This document shows, one piece after another, positions 10,683 through 20,796 of a DNA stretch of 39,249 nt. The notes beneath the pieces were generated by a model that saw nothing but the letters and a program-made list of their open reading frames with translations, searched no databases and had not been told where the DNA came from. How positions within the stretch are numbered: position 1 is the first letter of the stretch; every line of letters begins with the position of its first letter. The position numbers were made by a program, and so were the translations under genes. The stretch is from Podochytrium sp. JEL0797 (taxonomy: Eukaryota; Chytridiomycota; Chytridiomycetes; Chytridiales; Chytriomycetaceae), in contig JADGJG010000128.1 in assembly GCA_027596195.1 (NCBI GenBank), positions 1-39,249 of the forward strand, read 5' to 3'.

Positions 10683-13600
10683 TCATACTAACTTCTTGAA
10701 AGAATATGTCCCCTCATTCATACGACCCACACCGCTCGAAACTCTGCGCAATCCTCCCTCTCGAGGCCCAGCAGCGGCACCCAAATCCACAAATACAACC
10801 TTGACAATGTTTCCAAACCCACACACAACACCCCACCTCGATGCCGACACCAAATGAATTCCGAGGACGGGGAGCGGAGATATGGAGCCTTCATCCCACC
10901 CAATTGGGCTCTCTAATAGTTGCAGAGACGCGACACTGCTGCTTCCAACGTCAATACTTTCGCTGTCGGTCCATTCGTTCTCGTCGTCGATCACAACATC
11001 TTCCACCTTTTTCGACATGGATTCCGCAACACGTTCCTCCAACACCACCTGCCCACGTTTCAATCTATCCTCCCTCCGCTTCACCACCCCAACCCCACCA
11101 CCCCCCAACTCCACACCAACCAACAAATCCTCACCAATCCTCACCACCGTCACCCCCTTCTCCTCCCCTCGCACCCCACCATCTCCCCACAAGACCCCCG
11201 ACAAATCCAACACCCAGACCTCCCACCACCCTTCCTCCTCTACCCCACCACCACTCTTTCCCCGCCGATTCCGCAACCCACCCGACGTCCCGGAATCCAC
11301 ATCCCCGCGCCGTTTGCCTCGCCTCCGTGTACCAATTACCTTGTCCTCGAAACACGTGGCAACAACACACCCCGGCTGTCGTACGCTCCGCACTTTCGTC
11401 ACGGATCGGATCGAAATATGTCCCTGTTTGGTCATGCAAATGTCCCATATGTGGACGTATGAGTCAACACCGGCGGAGACGAGGAGGAACCGGGTCACGT
11501 CGGTGGAGTCCGTGATGGTGTCGGGTTGGAGAATATGCAGAAACGTGATTTCCCCACAATGAGCAGCGAGTTGCGCACCCGCCCGCGGGGTCGACATTCG
11601 TGTGATTTTGGAGGTGGATGTGGAGGTGGAAGAGGATGCTTCGCTGTCAAAGGATTGACGAGACGTTGGGGCGTCTGCCGCTGTTGGCGGTTTCGAAGGG
11701 ATGAAGAGGAGTTCCTTTTTGGTGGATGCTTGGAGGAGGGTGATTTCGCCGGTTTCGGAACCCGTGATGATGATGTCGAGGGTGTGTGAGGATGCGACGG
11801 CGGTGGGGGTGTTGTTGGATCCGTGGACGTTTGCAATTTCAATGTCCTTCGCTTCGCGAGTGAGGTCCATGACCGTGACGACTCCACCTGCACTTCCCAC
11901 TACAACCGACTCCCCACCGATCCCAATCGAAACGGGAACCCCTGTCACCCTCCTCGACAACTCAACTCCCATCCCCTCATGTATCCTCCACACATCCACA
12001 GCCCCATCCACCCGCACAACCACAACCCTCCCCCCAGCCTCCACATCCACCCCACAAACCGCCCCACCCCTTTTCAACTCAGAAACCAGTTTCCCCTCAT
12101 ACGCCTCCCACACTCTCACATCTCCACCAAACGTGCCGGCAACCACGACCCCATCGCGAACCTTCAAGCAACTCACGCCATCCCCGCGTTCAACGCATCC
12201 ATCTGCAACCACAACTTTTCTCAACGTGCATCGGTTCCATATGTGGATCCATCCATCCCCGTACACCCAGACAACCGTCCCATCGTCCGAAGAGTCCAGC
12301 GCCACAACATCGCAAACGTTACTCCCCGCCAACTCGGCCACACGTTGCATCCCTTCCTCTGCCTCATTATTCTGAATCAACGGAGTCGTCACCGCAGTGG
12401 ACACGTGCTTCTTTCGCTTGCTCGATTTGAAAAGGTAAAACGCCATCGCACTGACCATCACAACTCCAAGACAAACGAGAATCATGAGGCCCACGAAAAC
12501 AGGGATAAATACGCTACGTGGGATTTCGAATCGGTGTTGGTCGATTGTGATGGTCCATTTTTCTTTTGACACGGTCGCGTGGTTGGGGTGGATCGGTTGT
12601 GATTCGGAAGGTGGTGGGGTTGATTGTGAATCAGATGTGGAGTGGAGAGATGCGGCGTTCGATTCAGACATTGTGATGAGGACCGGGGGGTGGGTTTGCA
12701 CGTAGACTTCCGAGGAGGGGGAGTCGGGAGGGTTCAGGAGGTCCCAGAGGAGATCGGCGGTGGCTCGCATGGGGTTGGTTGTTTGGGAGGAAGCTGAAAG
12801 GCGGTCGTTCGGGGTGGTTGGTGTGGCAGTGGGTTGGTATTGTGACGTTATTTCGGTAGATGCGTCTTCCGCTGGAGCGGATGCGGTACCGTACATTCCC
12901 AAACCGATTGCAAACATGAGGACAATTATCTGGGTGGAAGAGAAACGCTGTTTGGTAAAAAACAAACGAAGCAAAACCGCGCGACAACATGCTGCTTACC
13001 AGGATCGCGCTCCATCGTTTCACGCGAGCCTGATCTCCATCCCCTCGAGCGTTCCCACTCGCCGAATCCGATTTGGCTGATTGTTGTCGCGACTTGATGG
13101 CGTGGATTTTGTGCAAATCCGACAACTGAAGAACCACAAACATTCAGCCACCAAAAGATCCACGCAAATTCTCTCGCTCTCACCTCCAACCGCCGGATAT
13201 CAATCGACAATATTGTTGTAAAGAACGTGATTTGCATCATAAAATCAATCACGACCGCGACGGCCGCAAACAGGCAAAACTCTTGAAGTGCGGGAACGTC
13301 AATCAGGGACACGAGCACGAGGAGGCACAGTTCGCTCGCGAGGGAGTAAGTCATTTTGGCGCCGACTTTCGAGAGGCCTTGAAAAAGTGCAGTGTGCTGA
13401 AATCAGTTGCAGGGATGGGGGGTGCGCAAATCAAGTCGACACGAACCGATTCCAACGCGCTCTTTCACGGGCAAATCGATTGAACTCGTGACGACCGCGT
13501 TCGTCATGACAAAAATGTTTTCGACGCCAATCGCAATAATCAGGAACGGAAGCACCTCCCTGCAGTGGAGTGTGTTGGTCAGAACGATGAGCATCAGAGG

Positions 13601-14738
13601 GTGAACTCGGAAATCGCAAGGCGTCCGCCATAGATTCAGAGCGAAATTCGCAGGCCATGCAAAAACAAGGGTTCGTACCAAGGAACCAGCTCGGAAGTCA
13701 CTCCCATCCACGTCGTGAGCCCGACACTCATAATCAACGAAGAAAACACCATCACAACAGCGCCGAGACCCAACCCAAACTTGGACTTGACCAACTCAAC
13801 CCGCCCGAGCACAAGCGAAATGTAGAAAAACACAATCAGATAGCTCACGACGAGAATCACAAATTCTATCGAAATCAAGTCTTCGGGTTCGCTGAAAATG
13901 TAATACACGTTTCGAATGTCGCCTGGGGATCGGTGGGAGGACCAGGTGGGGTGAAGGGTTGTGAGGGCAGATGCGTAGATGGAATCCCATAATTGCGAGA
14001 CGGTAGTTTCGATGGATGCAAAGTGGCTGTTGTTGTTGTCGCCAGAGAGGTCTGGGGTATATGAGGCGGCAGCAAGGTCGCGTATCCGGCGTTCGTCCAA
14101 GAAATAAGTGAGGACGATGGAATCCGCGCTCACGATTTCGGTATTCGAGATAACCACACCGCCAAACACGGAATGCAGCGGAATCGGGGTTCCAAAGGAA
14201 GTCACTTTGGTCGAGTCGGACAGGGTTTTGAGCAGGTTGGTGTCGTTTGACAGGATGTCCCAATTGTTTTGCCAAAATTCGAGGGGTGAATGGATGAGAC
14301 AGTTTGGTGAGTTTTGTGGTTTGAAGCACAGATCTGAGAGGGTCACGAGGGAGTTGTTTTTGTCGAAATGGCTGAAGGCACCTTGGGTGGTTTCGATTTG
14401 GCGCATCAGGTTGAGGGTGTCCCCCAGTATGTGCTTATCGAGCAGGTTTGTATTTGGTGCAGAAAGGACCAGCTGTTCTGCGCTGAGGAATTGGTGTGTT
14501 GAGTTCAACTGATAAACAAAACAAAACAAACGCACCGCACACAGTCCTCAAACCGCCTCGATGGCTTCTCCCACAGCTGCACCTTCTCGAGCCCAAACCC
14601 GACTTCCCACGATGCAACGCACGGCCACGAAAGAACAACCATCGCAACAAGTGACACTGCCAGGATCAGGTACGGATACGTTGCACACAGCACGCCGTGG
14701 TGGTAGAAGAGCGTGCCGAGAAGTGACCGGTGCATCAT
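10683..14738 (-). CDS. SCAP: SCAP, sterol-sensing SREBP cleavage-activating protein
   Basis: ER membrane escort that carries SREBP to the Golgi when sterols are low. Exons: 14738 to 14541 (or 14583), 14508-13679, 13559-13447, 13377-13184, 13125-13000, 12929-10683; about 1235 (or 1221) residues. The N-terminus (FYHHGVLCATYP) matches vertebrate SCAP's FYNHGLLCASYP before TM1. The lumenal loop keeps EFWQNNWD (human NFWQNDWE). The sterol-sensing domain carries VELVKSKFGLGLGAVV, PWEVLPFLIIAIGVEN, LSKVGAKM and LQEFCLFAAVAVVIDF, ending TTILSIDIRRLELSDL, which aligns with human SIDIRRMELADL (COPII-binding site). A later TM (FIPVFVGLMILVCLGVVMV) precedes a cytosolic C-terminal WD40 domain (DGWIHIWN, GGDVRVWE, DGAVDVWR, DSYVHIWD). 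The family is certain; the end of exon 1 is ambiguous. Confidence 0.93.
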
Positions 14739-15155
14739 TTGGTGACCAAGTGATTCGGCTTGAATTTTGTGATCGAAAATCGATGACTCTTTGGGTGCTG
14801 GGGCAGGTGCCGGGGCCTGGAAGAGTTGGTCAGTTTACAATGCGCGAATTACAGATAGCGATTGCACAGCGAGTGCAAGGAAAAGACGTGGATGCACTCT
14901 CTAAATAATGCCAACTCATTCATCCAAATGACAAATTGGCGACCGGTCACGCACGAGCGGCTGACAAGCGGCCCAGGCGTGAAAAATCAATATAGTAAAA
15001 GCATGGACCCTTTCGGAGAATGTGCTTCGCGTATTCAGTTGTCCACACGGGAAGAAATGCGTCTCGCTCCTCGACAAAACCTCGCTCGATCCACGCCAGA
15101 TCACAACTCATTCCAATCCCATAACCGCCAAATTCGTTCGCACTGTCGCAAAAGC
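14739..15155. other. Upstream region of SCAP
   Basis: Divergent space between SCAP and tRNA-Gln. On the minus strand the SCAP frame stays open upstream of ATG 14738, through a Pro/Ala-rich stretch (APAPAPAPK) and a possible acceptor CTTCCAG at about 14818. A further 5' coding exon is therefore possible. An ATG at about 14921 starts 23 codons (MNELALFREC...) ending at a GTAATT donor, but its phase does not match. Confidence 0.35.
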
Positions 15156-15227
15156 AGGTCGTACCCGGATTCGAACCGGAGTTGCCGGTATCAAAAACCG
15201 GAGTGATAACCACTACACTATACAACC
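15156..15227 (-). tRNA. tRNA-Gln (anticodon UUG)
   Basis: Minus-strand cloverleaf of 72 nt: acceptor stem GGTTGTA pairs with TACGACC (one G-T wobble), D arm contains GTGTAGTGGTTATCAC, anticodon stem CCGGT/ACCGG encloses loop TTTTGAT giving anticodon TTG, and the T arm is CCGG-TTCGAAT-CCGG. No intron and no encoded CCA. The GGTT...AGTGTAGTGGTTA start is typical of eukaryotic tRNA-Gln. Confidence 0.95.
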
Positions 15228-15454
15228 ATGCGAGAGCAATGTGTTTTTATTTACTAGAGGCTAGAATTAGTAAACTTCGTTCGGTTTCGAACACATTCGA
15301 AGAATGGGGGAGAGGAGTGAATGAAGTACTATTAACGGTTTTGCTGCCGCGAGTCGAAGGACGCGGGATACCTGGGGATTTCGCATGTTTTTCGGAATCA
15401 GGAAAACGAGATGGGGCTCAACCAGTGACAGTTGGGCGAACAAAAAACCAAACA

Positions 15455-16360
15455 ATGGACTCGAACCTCAACCACTTGTCTGCATCGGATCAGGTCCTGA
15501 AGCAAGTCTGCGATCATATCCCACTCGTTTTGAGTATTATATCCACTTGCATCCTTATCTGGTTCGTCAATCACGTCAGCAAGCTCCGCAACTCTGACAA
15601 AGGCGTGTCCCCATTCTTGTCGCCAGCAAATCTTATGCTGCTTATCATGACCGCGATTAAACCAATCTTCGGACTGGCAATGTACTTATTCAATGTTACC
15701 AATTACACGTCTATTTTTTGGGAAGTTGTTATCGTGGTGTGCTTGATGGTTATGGAAATGTGCTATCTGTGGTTATCCTGGATCCGTTCGGAATCGATTC
15801 TCCGTCGACAGTTATCGCCAGGATTCTTCAAAGCGTTCATGTACCTATTGTATGCGAGCTGCATGTTGAGCGTGTTCCCTGCGATTGTTCTCCTTGTTCG
15901 TCAAAACGCGTTCGACCACGTGTTCCTTGTCTCCGTTCTTGCGATTGGATGCATCACATACTGCTTGGATTTGTTTTACGCCCTTTCGTTTTACCAGTAT
16001 ATTCGTGACATGACCCTTTCCCTTCGCAACGGCGGTGCCGCGCATTTGGTGGACCCCAAACTCAACGTCATTGCGACATATGGGCTCACAAGCACCGTGT
16101 TTGCTATGTTTACAGCCAATTCTGCCTGTGTGGCCCTTTTAGCAAGGTACTTTGATCCTGAGCTCAAGAATTTGACAGTGATGCGGGTGAATATTGTTGC
16201 TTGGACATTCATTGATGTGTTTTTGTTGTGTGTGAGTGTGTGTTTGGCAGGGATGAGAGCAGCACTGACGAGGTGTGAACTCGAGAGTGGGATGAGTGGT
16301 GTGACTGGATCAACTGGTAAATCTACAACTGTAAGGATAGTCAAAAAGCAGGAATGTTGA
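15455..16360 (+). CDS. Orphan seven-transmembrane protein
   Basis: Single exon, 301 residues from ATG 15455 (MDSNLNHLSASDQ). The frame is open further upstream into the tRNA, but this ATG puts a short polar N-terminus before the first helix, as expected for a 7TM receptor. Seven hydrophobic segments are visible, beginning roughly at IPLVLSIISTCILIWF, LMLLIMTAIKPIFGLAMY, FWEVVIVVCLMVMEMCY, FMYLLYASCMLSVFPAIV, FLVSVLAIGCITYCLDLF, VIATYGLTSTVFAMFTAN and VNIVAWTFIDVFLLCVSV. They are followed by a polar Ser/Thr/Lys-rich tail. I see no motif of a named GPCR class (no DRY or NPxxY). Plasma-membrane receptor function is inferred from topology and from the GPCR gene that follows in the same orientation 76 bp downstream. 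Confidence 0.75.
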   Translation: MDSNLNHLSASDQVLKQVCDHIPLVLSIISTCILIWFVNHVSKLRNSDKGVSPFLSPANLMLLIMTAIKPIFGLAMYLFNVTNYTSIFWEVVIVVCLMVMEMCYLWLSWIRSESILRRQLSPGFFKAFMYLLYASCMLSVFPAIVLLVRQNAFDHVFLVSVLAIGCITYCLDLFYALSFYQYIRDMTLSLRNGGAAHLVDPKLNVIATYGLTSTVFAMFTANSACVALLARYFDPELKNLTVMRVNIVAWTFIDVFLLCVSVCLAGMRAALTRCELESGMSGVTGSTGKSTTVRIVKKQEC

Positions 16361-16436
16361 TACTTGATTTTCATTGTTTCTCTAATTGCATATAATATTA
16401 AAAAGAGGAAAAAACAACGAAGTGGGGTTGGGTGAA

Positions 16437-19279
16437 ATGAAAGAATTGTCCACAATGGCAATCTCCAACGTAAATATCACGATTGGCTTCGTGAATGAAT
16501 ACTGCTACTTCCCATACGTCCAACTGAATGGATCTCTCGTCCTGAACTTTACTGCAATGATCAACCAGAACGCGTCCCTCGAGCAGATCAATTTGAACAG
16601 CGGATTGTCATACTTTTCGGATTTGGCCGGAATCGCAGCCGTTGAAATCATCAACAACAGTTCCACAATCTTGCCCGGAGTTACCGTCAACATCAAACGA
16701 TTCTCTGATTGCGGATCGTGGTGGCCGACAGTGCAAAACGATTATGTCGGGGCGTCGGGCGGTTGGGCTTCGTCCATCATGGCTGACGATATCATCCACA
16801 AGCACACGGACGTGATTGCAGTGTTTGGAGCGCAGTATAGCAGAACAGCTCTCGGACCTGCGGAGGCGCTTTCTTACGCTCAAATTCCATATTGTTCCGG
16901 ATGCTCAGCTTCAGAAACGCTCTCCAACAAGCAAAACTATCCATACTTTTGGAGGACTCTTCCGTCATACGGGTATGGACAACGTTTGCTTCAGTTGTTG
17001 AAGAATTGGGACGTGAACCGCGTTGCAATTATATATGAGAGTGATGACAGTTTGGCAGTCGGAGGTAATACTTTCAAACTTTCAGCCTCCTATTTCCCTG
17101 AATTTTCCATGGCCTCCTTTTCAAATATAGATTATTATGATATTAAAGCCACTTTGGAGCGACAAAATATCAGAATACTGGCAGAAGTCGCCATTCCGAC
17201 GGCTTTTTCGAAAATCGACGTTGTTTCCGCATTTCAGACCTTGAAGGTGGTGGATGCACGATATATCATCTTAATGGGGGAATCAGCCAACGGATTTAAC
17301 TCTGCAATTTATTACGCTCTTGCCGAAATGGGGTTGGTGTCGCCACATCATGTTTGGATTTCCGACAACTCGTTGGATGAACAGTTAACTCCTGAATGGG
17401 TTCAAGGATTTGTTTCGTTGCAAGCCATGTCTCCCGATTTGTCTCATGCACCGCCAATGCTTGGCGAGTTTTATCAGCGGTTTCTCGAGGTTGCTGAGTT
17501 GGACTCGGAAATGTTTCCGCTGTATTATGCGTTCCATTTTTTTGACGCTGCAGCATCGTTTGATTGTGTAATGAATATCCTGATCGGCTTGGATCGCTTG
17601 ATGAAGGCAAACAAAAATTATACTCTGGATCAGTTGGCCACCCGTGAGCTGCAATCCTTGATGAACTTCACCCTGTTCCAAAATACAGGTAAAATTCTGG
17701 TATAGAACGATAGAAATATTCTGAACACAGTTACAGGATATAACGGAGCTGTGGCTCAACCAATTTCACTTAACCAGCATGGCGACCTTGATCTCGCATA
17801 TGGGGCCTATCAGTATAATGGTACATTTTATAATATAACGTGTTTCGGTGAAACCAATCAAGATGGAACGAATTTTACAAATTACGCTGGGATTTCTGCC
17901 ACTTTTTACGGAGGTTTTGTATTTATATTAATTTATACGTAATTGAGAAAATTGTTCACGAATATACGTGTATAGGCTCATCCATCCCCCCTCTTGACGG
18001 TCCGCCACAGCCCATCATGCTATACTATGATGTCAAAAACTTTCAAGGGCAGACGGTGCTGTGTCTTGGTATTTCTGGTCTGGTGATGGGTCTGATTTTG
18101 GAACTCGGCCTTGCGGCGACTCGGACAGAAAAGAAAACAATTGTTGAGCCAGTGGTGCTGGGCATTGGTTGCATGCTTGGATACGCTTCAATCCTCATCA
18201 GTTTGTTGCATCCAAATTTGATGAATTGCAATCTCAAGCGCATCTTTCTCCTCATTGGATATTCTTGTATCATTTCCGCAATATTGTCCAAAACACTTGT
18301 GATTGTGAAGCTGTTTGGCGGAGTCAAAGTTCCCGGAAAAGAGAGAATTCGCCAGCTTGTGATGAAATCGAGAATCGTTTCTGCTGTCTTGGTTGTGATT
18401 GAGTGTGTTCTGTTGGCTGTTTTAAAAACTGTTTCAATGGATCCAACTCTGGTAATTGTAGGAATCAATTCCTTCTATTCATGTGGCTCAGAGCGTACCT
18501 CCACTGCGCTCGAAATTGCAATTCTTGTGTTCAATATTGGGTTGTTTGGACTTCTTTGCTCGTCCATTTACGCTTTGCGAGTGGTGCCCCATGGGGAGTA
18601 CAACGAAAGTGAACAGTTGATTTTTGCGGCTTTGGGAATCGCGTCGGCTTTTGGGTTCATCATGATTATGGGAGAAGGAGACCCCGACTTCGATTTCCCC
18701 ATGAAGCAAGATGCTTGCGTCTGGGTAGTGTGTACACTAGTGCTAGGGTTGATGATTCTGCCAAGAGTTTGGGTTGGCATTCTTGCCAAGCGAGCGGAAG
18801 CAAAGTTACCAAACAAAGGCACCAGTTCCGGAATCAAAGGTGCCCGCGACACCAATGATAAACACGGCAAGGTAAATAGAAATTCCGCGGCGCCCATTGT
18901 AGCTGCAAAACAAAGTCTTCGCGCACCGAGTGCAAAGAAGAGTGATCAAAATGGTCGTGAACGTGTTCTTCGGATCCTCATTGACAAGAATCCAATAGCA
19001 TTTCGTTTCCGTCAGCAGAAACTGCTTTTGCGTTGGTCGGAATGGTTTAGCGTGATTGGGGATATTCAGTCTTTGCATGACCACCGGTGGGTCTCGTTGC
19101 GATCCTCGGCGAACGTGTGGTGTTATTCTATTGTGCCGGAAACCACAATATCGCTCTTGGGGTCCGTTATTTGCATTCGAACATTACATGAAGGATTTCA
19201 TGAGGAGTGTGAGATAGAGTTTGCAAGTGAACCACTGGCATCTCAATTTGCCGCTCAGTTTACTTTGGTGGAGAGTTGA
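16437..19279 (+). CDS. Class C GPCR, GABA-B-receptor-like, paralog 1
   Basis: Proposed exons 16437-17064, 17131-17688, 17737-17913, 17976-19279; about 888 residues. The N-terminal half is an ABC-type periplasmic-binding-like ligand domain: ITIGFVNEYCYFPY, LPGVTVNIKRFSDCG, HTDVIAVFGAQYS, then IPYCSGCSASETLSN and YPYFWRTLPS, the same order as in GABA-B receptor ectodomains. N-glycosylation sites are frequent. A seven-helix class C domain starts after YYDVKNFQGQ (helices include GIGCMLGYASILISLL, FLLIGYSCIISAILSKT and VWVVCTLVLGLMILP). The cytosolic tail ends in a globular region (LLLRWSEWFSVIGDIQSL) conserved in paralog 2. No signal peptide is visible before MAISNVNIT, so a 5' exon may be missing from the model. 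If the 66-nt intron at 17065-17130 were retained, the frame would stay open. The ligand is unknown. Confidence 0.88.
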
Positions 19280-19280
19280 T

Positions 19281-19894
19281 GGCCAGTTGCAACATATTAC
19301 CTTTTCTTATTTGTTCGATTCGGCGCATTGGCCAATTCTTTATCACTCGCTCAGAAAAAGTTCCCCTTTTTTCGTTTTGAATTTCTTGAAGAGTGGATGC
19401 TTTCAAAACTTGCCCGAGGAGGTGGAGCAACTGCTGCTTCCCTCTGTCAAGAACCAGTGCCTCACCCACTTCTCCGCCAACATCCTCTCTCCCAAAAACA
19501 ATTTCGAGTTCTACGTCCTGTACGACTCCCTCAGCCTCCAGGCATTCACAGATGCAGCTCTGTTGAAAGCAGCTTCAAACATGGTGGACGCGGTTGACTG
19601 TGGACGCGATGTGCCGAACATGTCGACCTGCTGATTCGTTGCAAACGGTTGGGAAGTGCCGACAAGTGGAGGATGTTGATTGGTTGGGCCAAATCACAGC
19701 AAGGGTGTGAGAACCTCTCGACTGAAGCTGGCATCACTGCTGACACCGAAAAAGCTCGACGCGACATTGACGACTTGGTCCGCCATGTTGTGTTGGCCTC
19801 TTTGTGTGTTCCCTCCAAGATTTCGCTTTTCAAATCACTCCACTTCTTTCTGTCCTGTATGAAAAGGTCCAGTTATTGCTTAAGGCACATTTAG
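19281..19894 (+). pseudogene. BACK-domain-like fragment with a frameshift
   Basis: Downstream of GPCR paralog 1 a protein-like frame runs to the stop at 19634 (LPEEVEQLLLPSVKNQC, YDSLSLQAFTDAALLKAAS, VDCGRDVPN). After one base of shift near 19618-19622 the sense continues to 19894 as HVDLLIRCKRLGSADKWRML, IGWAKSQQGCENL, then RRDIDDLVRHVVLASLC. Helical Leu/Ala-rich sequence with a conserved Trp before a basic/acidic stretch resembles the BACK region of BTB/POZ proteins; this is a weak fold-level guess. No start codon or BTB core is seen. A homologous piece (YLKAASNMPEAVECGRDV) occurs at 31214-31330, so this is part of the duplicated GPCR module. A true gene with an unrecognised intron or sequencing error cannot be excluded. 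Confidence 0.55.
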
Positions 19895-20052
19895 TGCTAC
19901 CCGAAGATTTGAATTCATGCTGATCGATCGCTGCGACTCAATCATCAATCATCAGGACAGGAGAATCCGTAATTCGTTCCGATTCAATAGGATTCGTGCG
20001 CGGAGAAAAAATTCGATGAATATGGTTTATTTTACGCGAAATTCTACTGCCA

Positions 20053-20756
20053 TCACACCCTCCTCTTCTTTTGCTGATGTTGTTGGGGATCCCGTTGTGC
20101 GCTCTGTTGTTGTTGTTGTTGTTGTTGCTGTTGTCGCTGATCCTGCGGGATCGAATCGGATTGAAGTTGTTGTGTTATTCCGCGGGTTTCGCGCAAGGCA
20201 GCGAGTTTTTCAATGAGAATAGTGTTTTCCTCAGCCATGCGTACGATAGATTCATTCAGAAGGCGAATACTAATAACTCTGGTTAGATTGACGGATTGAA
20301 TAAGAAAAGCACACACCACTGGTCCCCCTTTTCTCTCTCTTCCTTGACTAGTTTCTCGTGACTAACCAGATTTGCACTTATAGTTCTTAACGTAGTGGCC
20401 ACTTGCGACAGCACCTTCCCCTTTTGCTTTTCGCCAGTAGTCCTCGGCAACAAGGCGTGCAGCGTGTCGATTCCCGCGGCGATTGCGTCTCTGCGTCTGC
20501 GCTCGACTTTTTTGTGCGAGTCTTTGCGCTGCTGCGAAGCGAGGCTTTGCCCAGGGGCGGGGTTGCGACCAGGCAGGGCGTCTCTAGGCGCCGACGAGTT
20601 GTGACTAGGCACGGCGTCTCTAGGCGCCGATGAGTTGTGACTAGGCGCCGCATCCCTAGCCACCAAGGGCACATCGCTAGGCCCCGACGACGAGGCCCCG
20701 CTGGCGAGAAGAAAGTACGAAGAAAAGAGCTGCTGTTGCTGCGCGTCGAGGTCCAT
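20053..20756 (-). CDS. bHLH-leucine zipper transcription factor (USF/CBF1-like)
   Basis: Two exons, 20756-20315 and 20276-20053, joined by a 38-nt GTGTGC...AG intron; 221 residues. The basic region HKKVERRRRDAI has the H-x3-E-x2-R-R pattern of class B (CACGTG E-box) factors. Helix 1 is GIDTLHALLP, the loop TTGEKQKG, and helix 2 VLSQVATTLRTISANL. It runs on into a zipper of leucine/isoleucine heptads (ISIRLLNES, MAEENTILIEKLAAL). The N-terminal part carries a 12-residue repeat, DAxPSHNSSAPR, encoded by a 36-nt direct repeat at about 20581-20652. The C-terminus has a run of ten Gln, then a basic KKRR end. The residue that is Tyr in SREBP factors is Arg here, so this is not the SREBP partner of SCAP. 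Nuclear DNA binding is well supported; target genes are unknown. Confidence 0.85.
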
Positions 20757-20796
20757 TTGTTTTTCTTTTTTTTAATAGGATGCGGGGGATCTCCGG

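Noticed and set aside
10841..12569. Several long plus-strand frames rich in Pro, Thr and His
   Set aside because: Shadows of the SCAP WD40 region on the opposite strand.
20053..20756. bHLH gene as the SREBP partner of SCAP
   Set aside because: SREBP factors have Tyr in the basic region where this one has Arg, and the protein has no two-helix membrane hairpin or long C-terminal domain. It fits USF/CBF1-type factors better.
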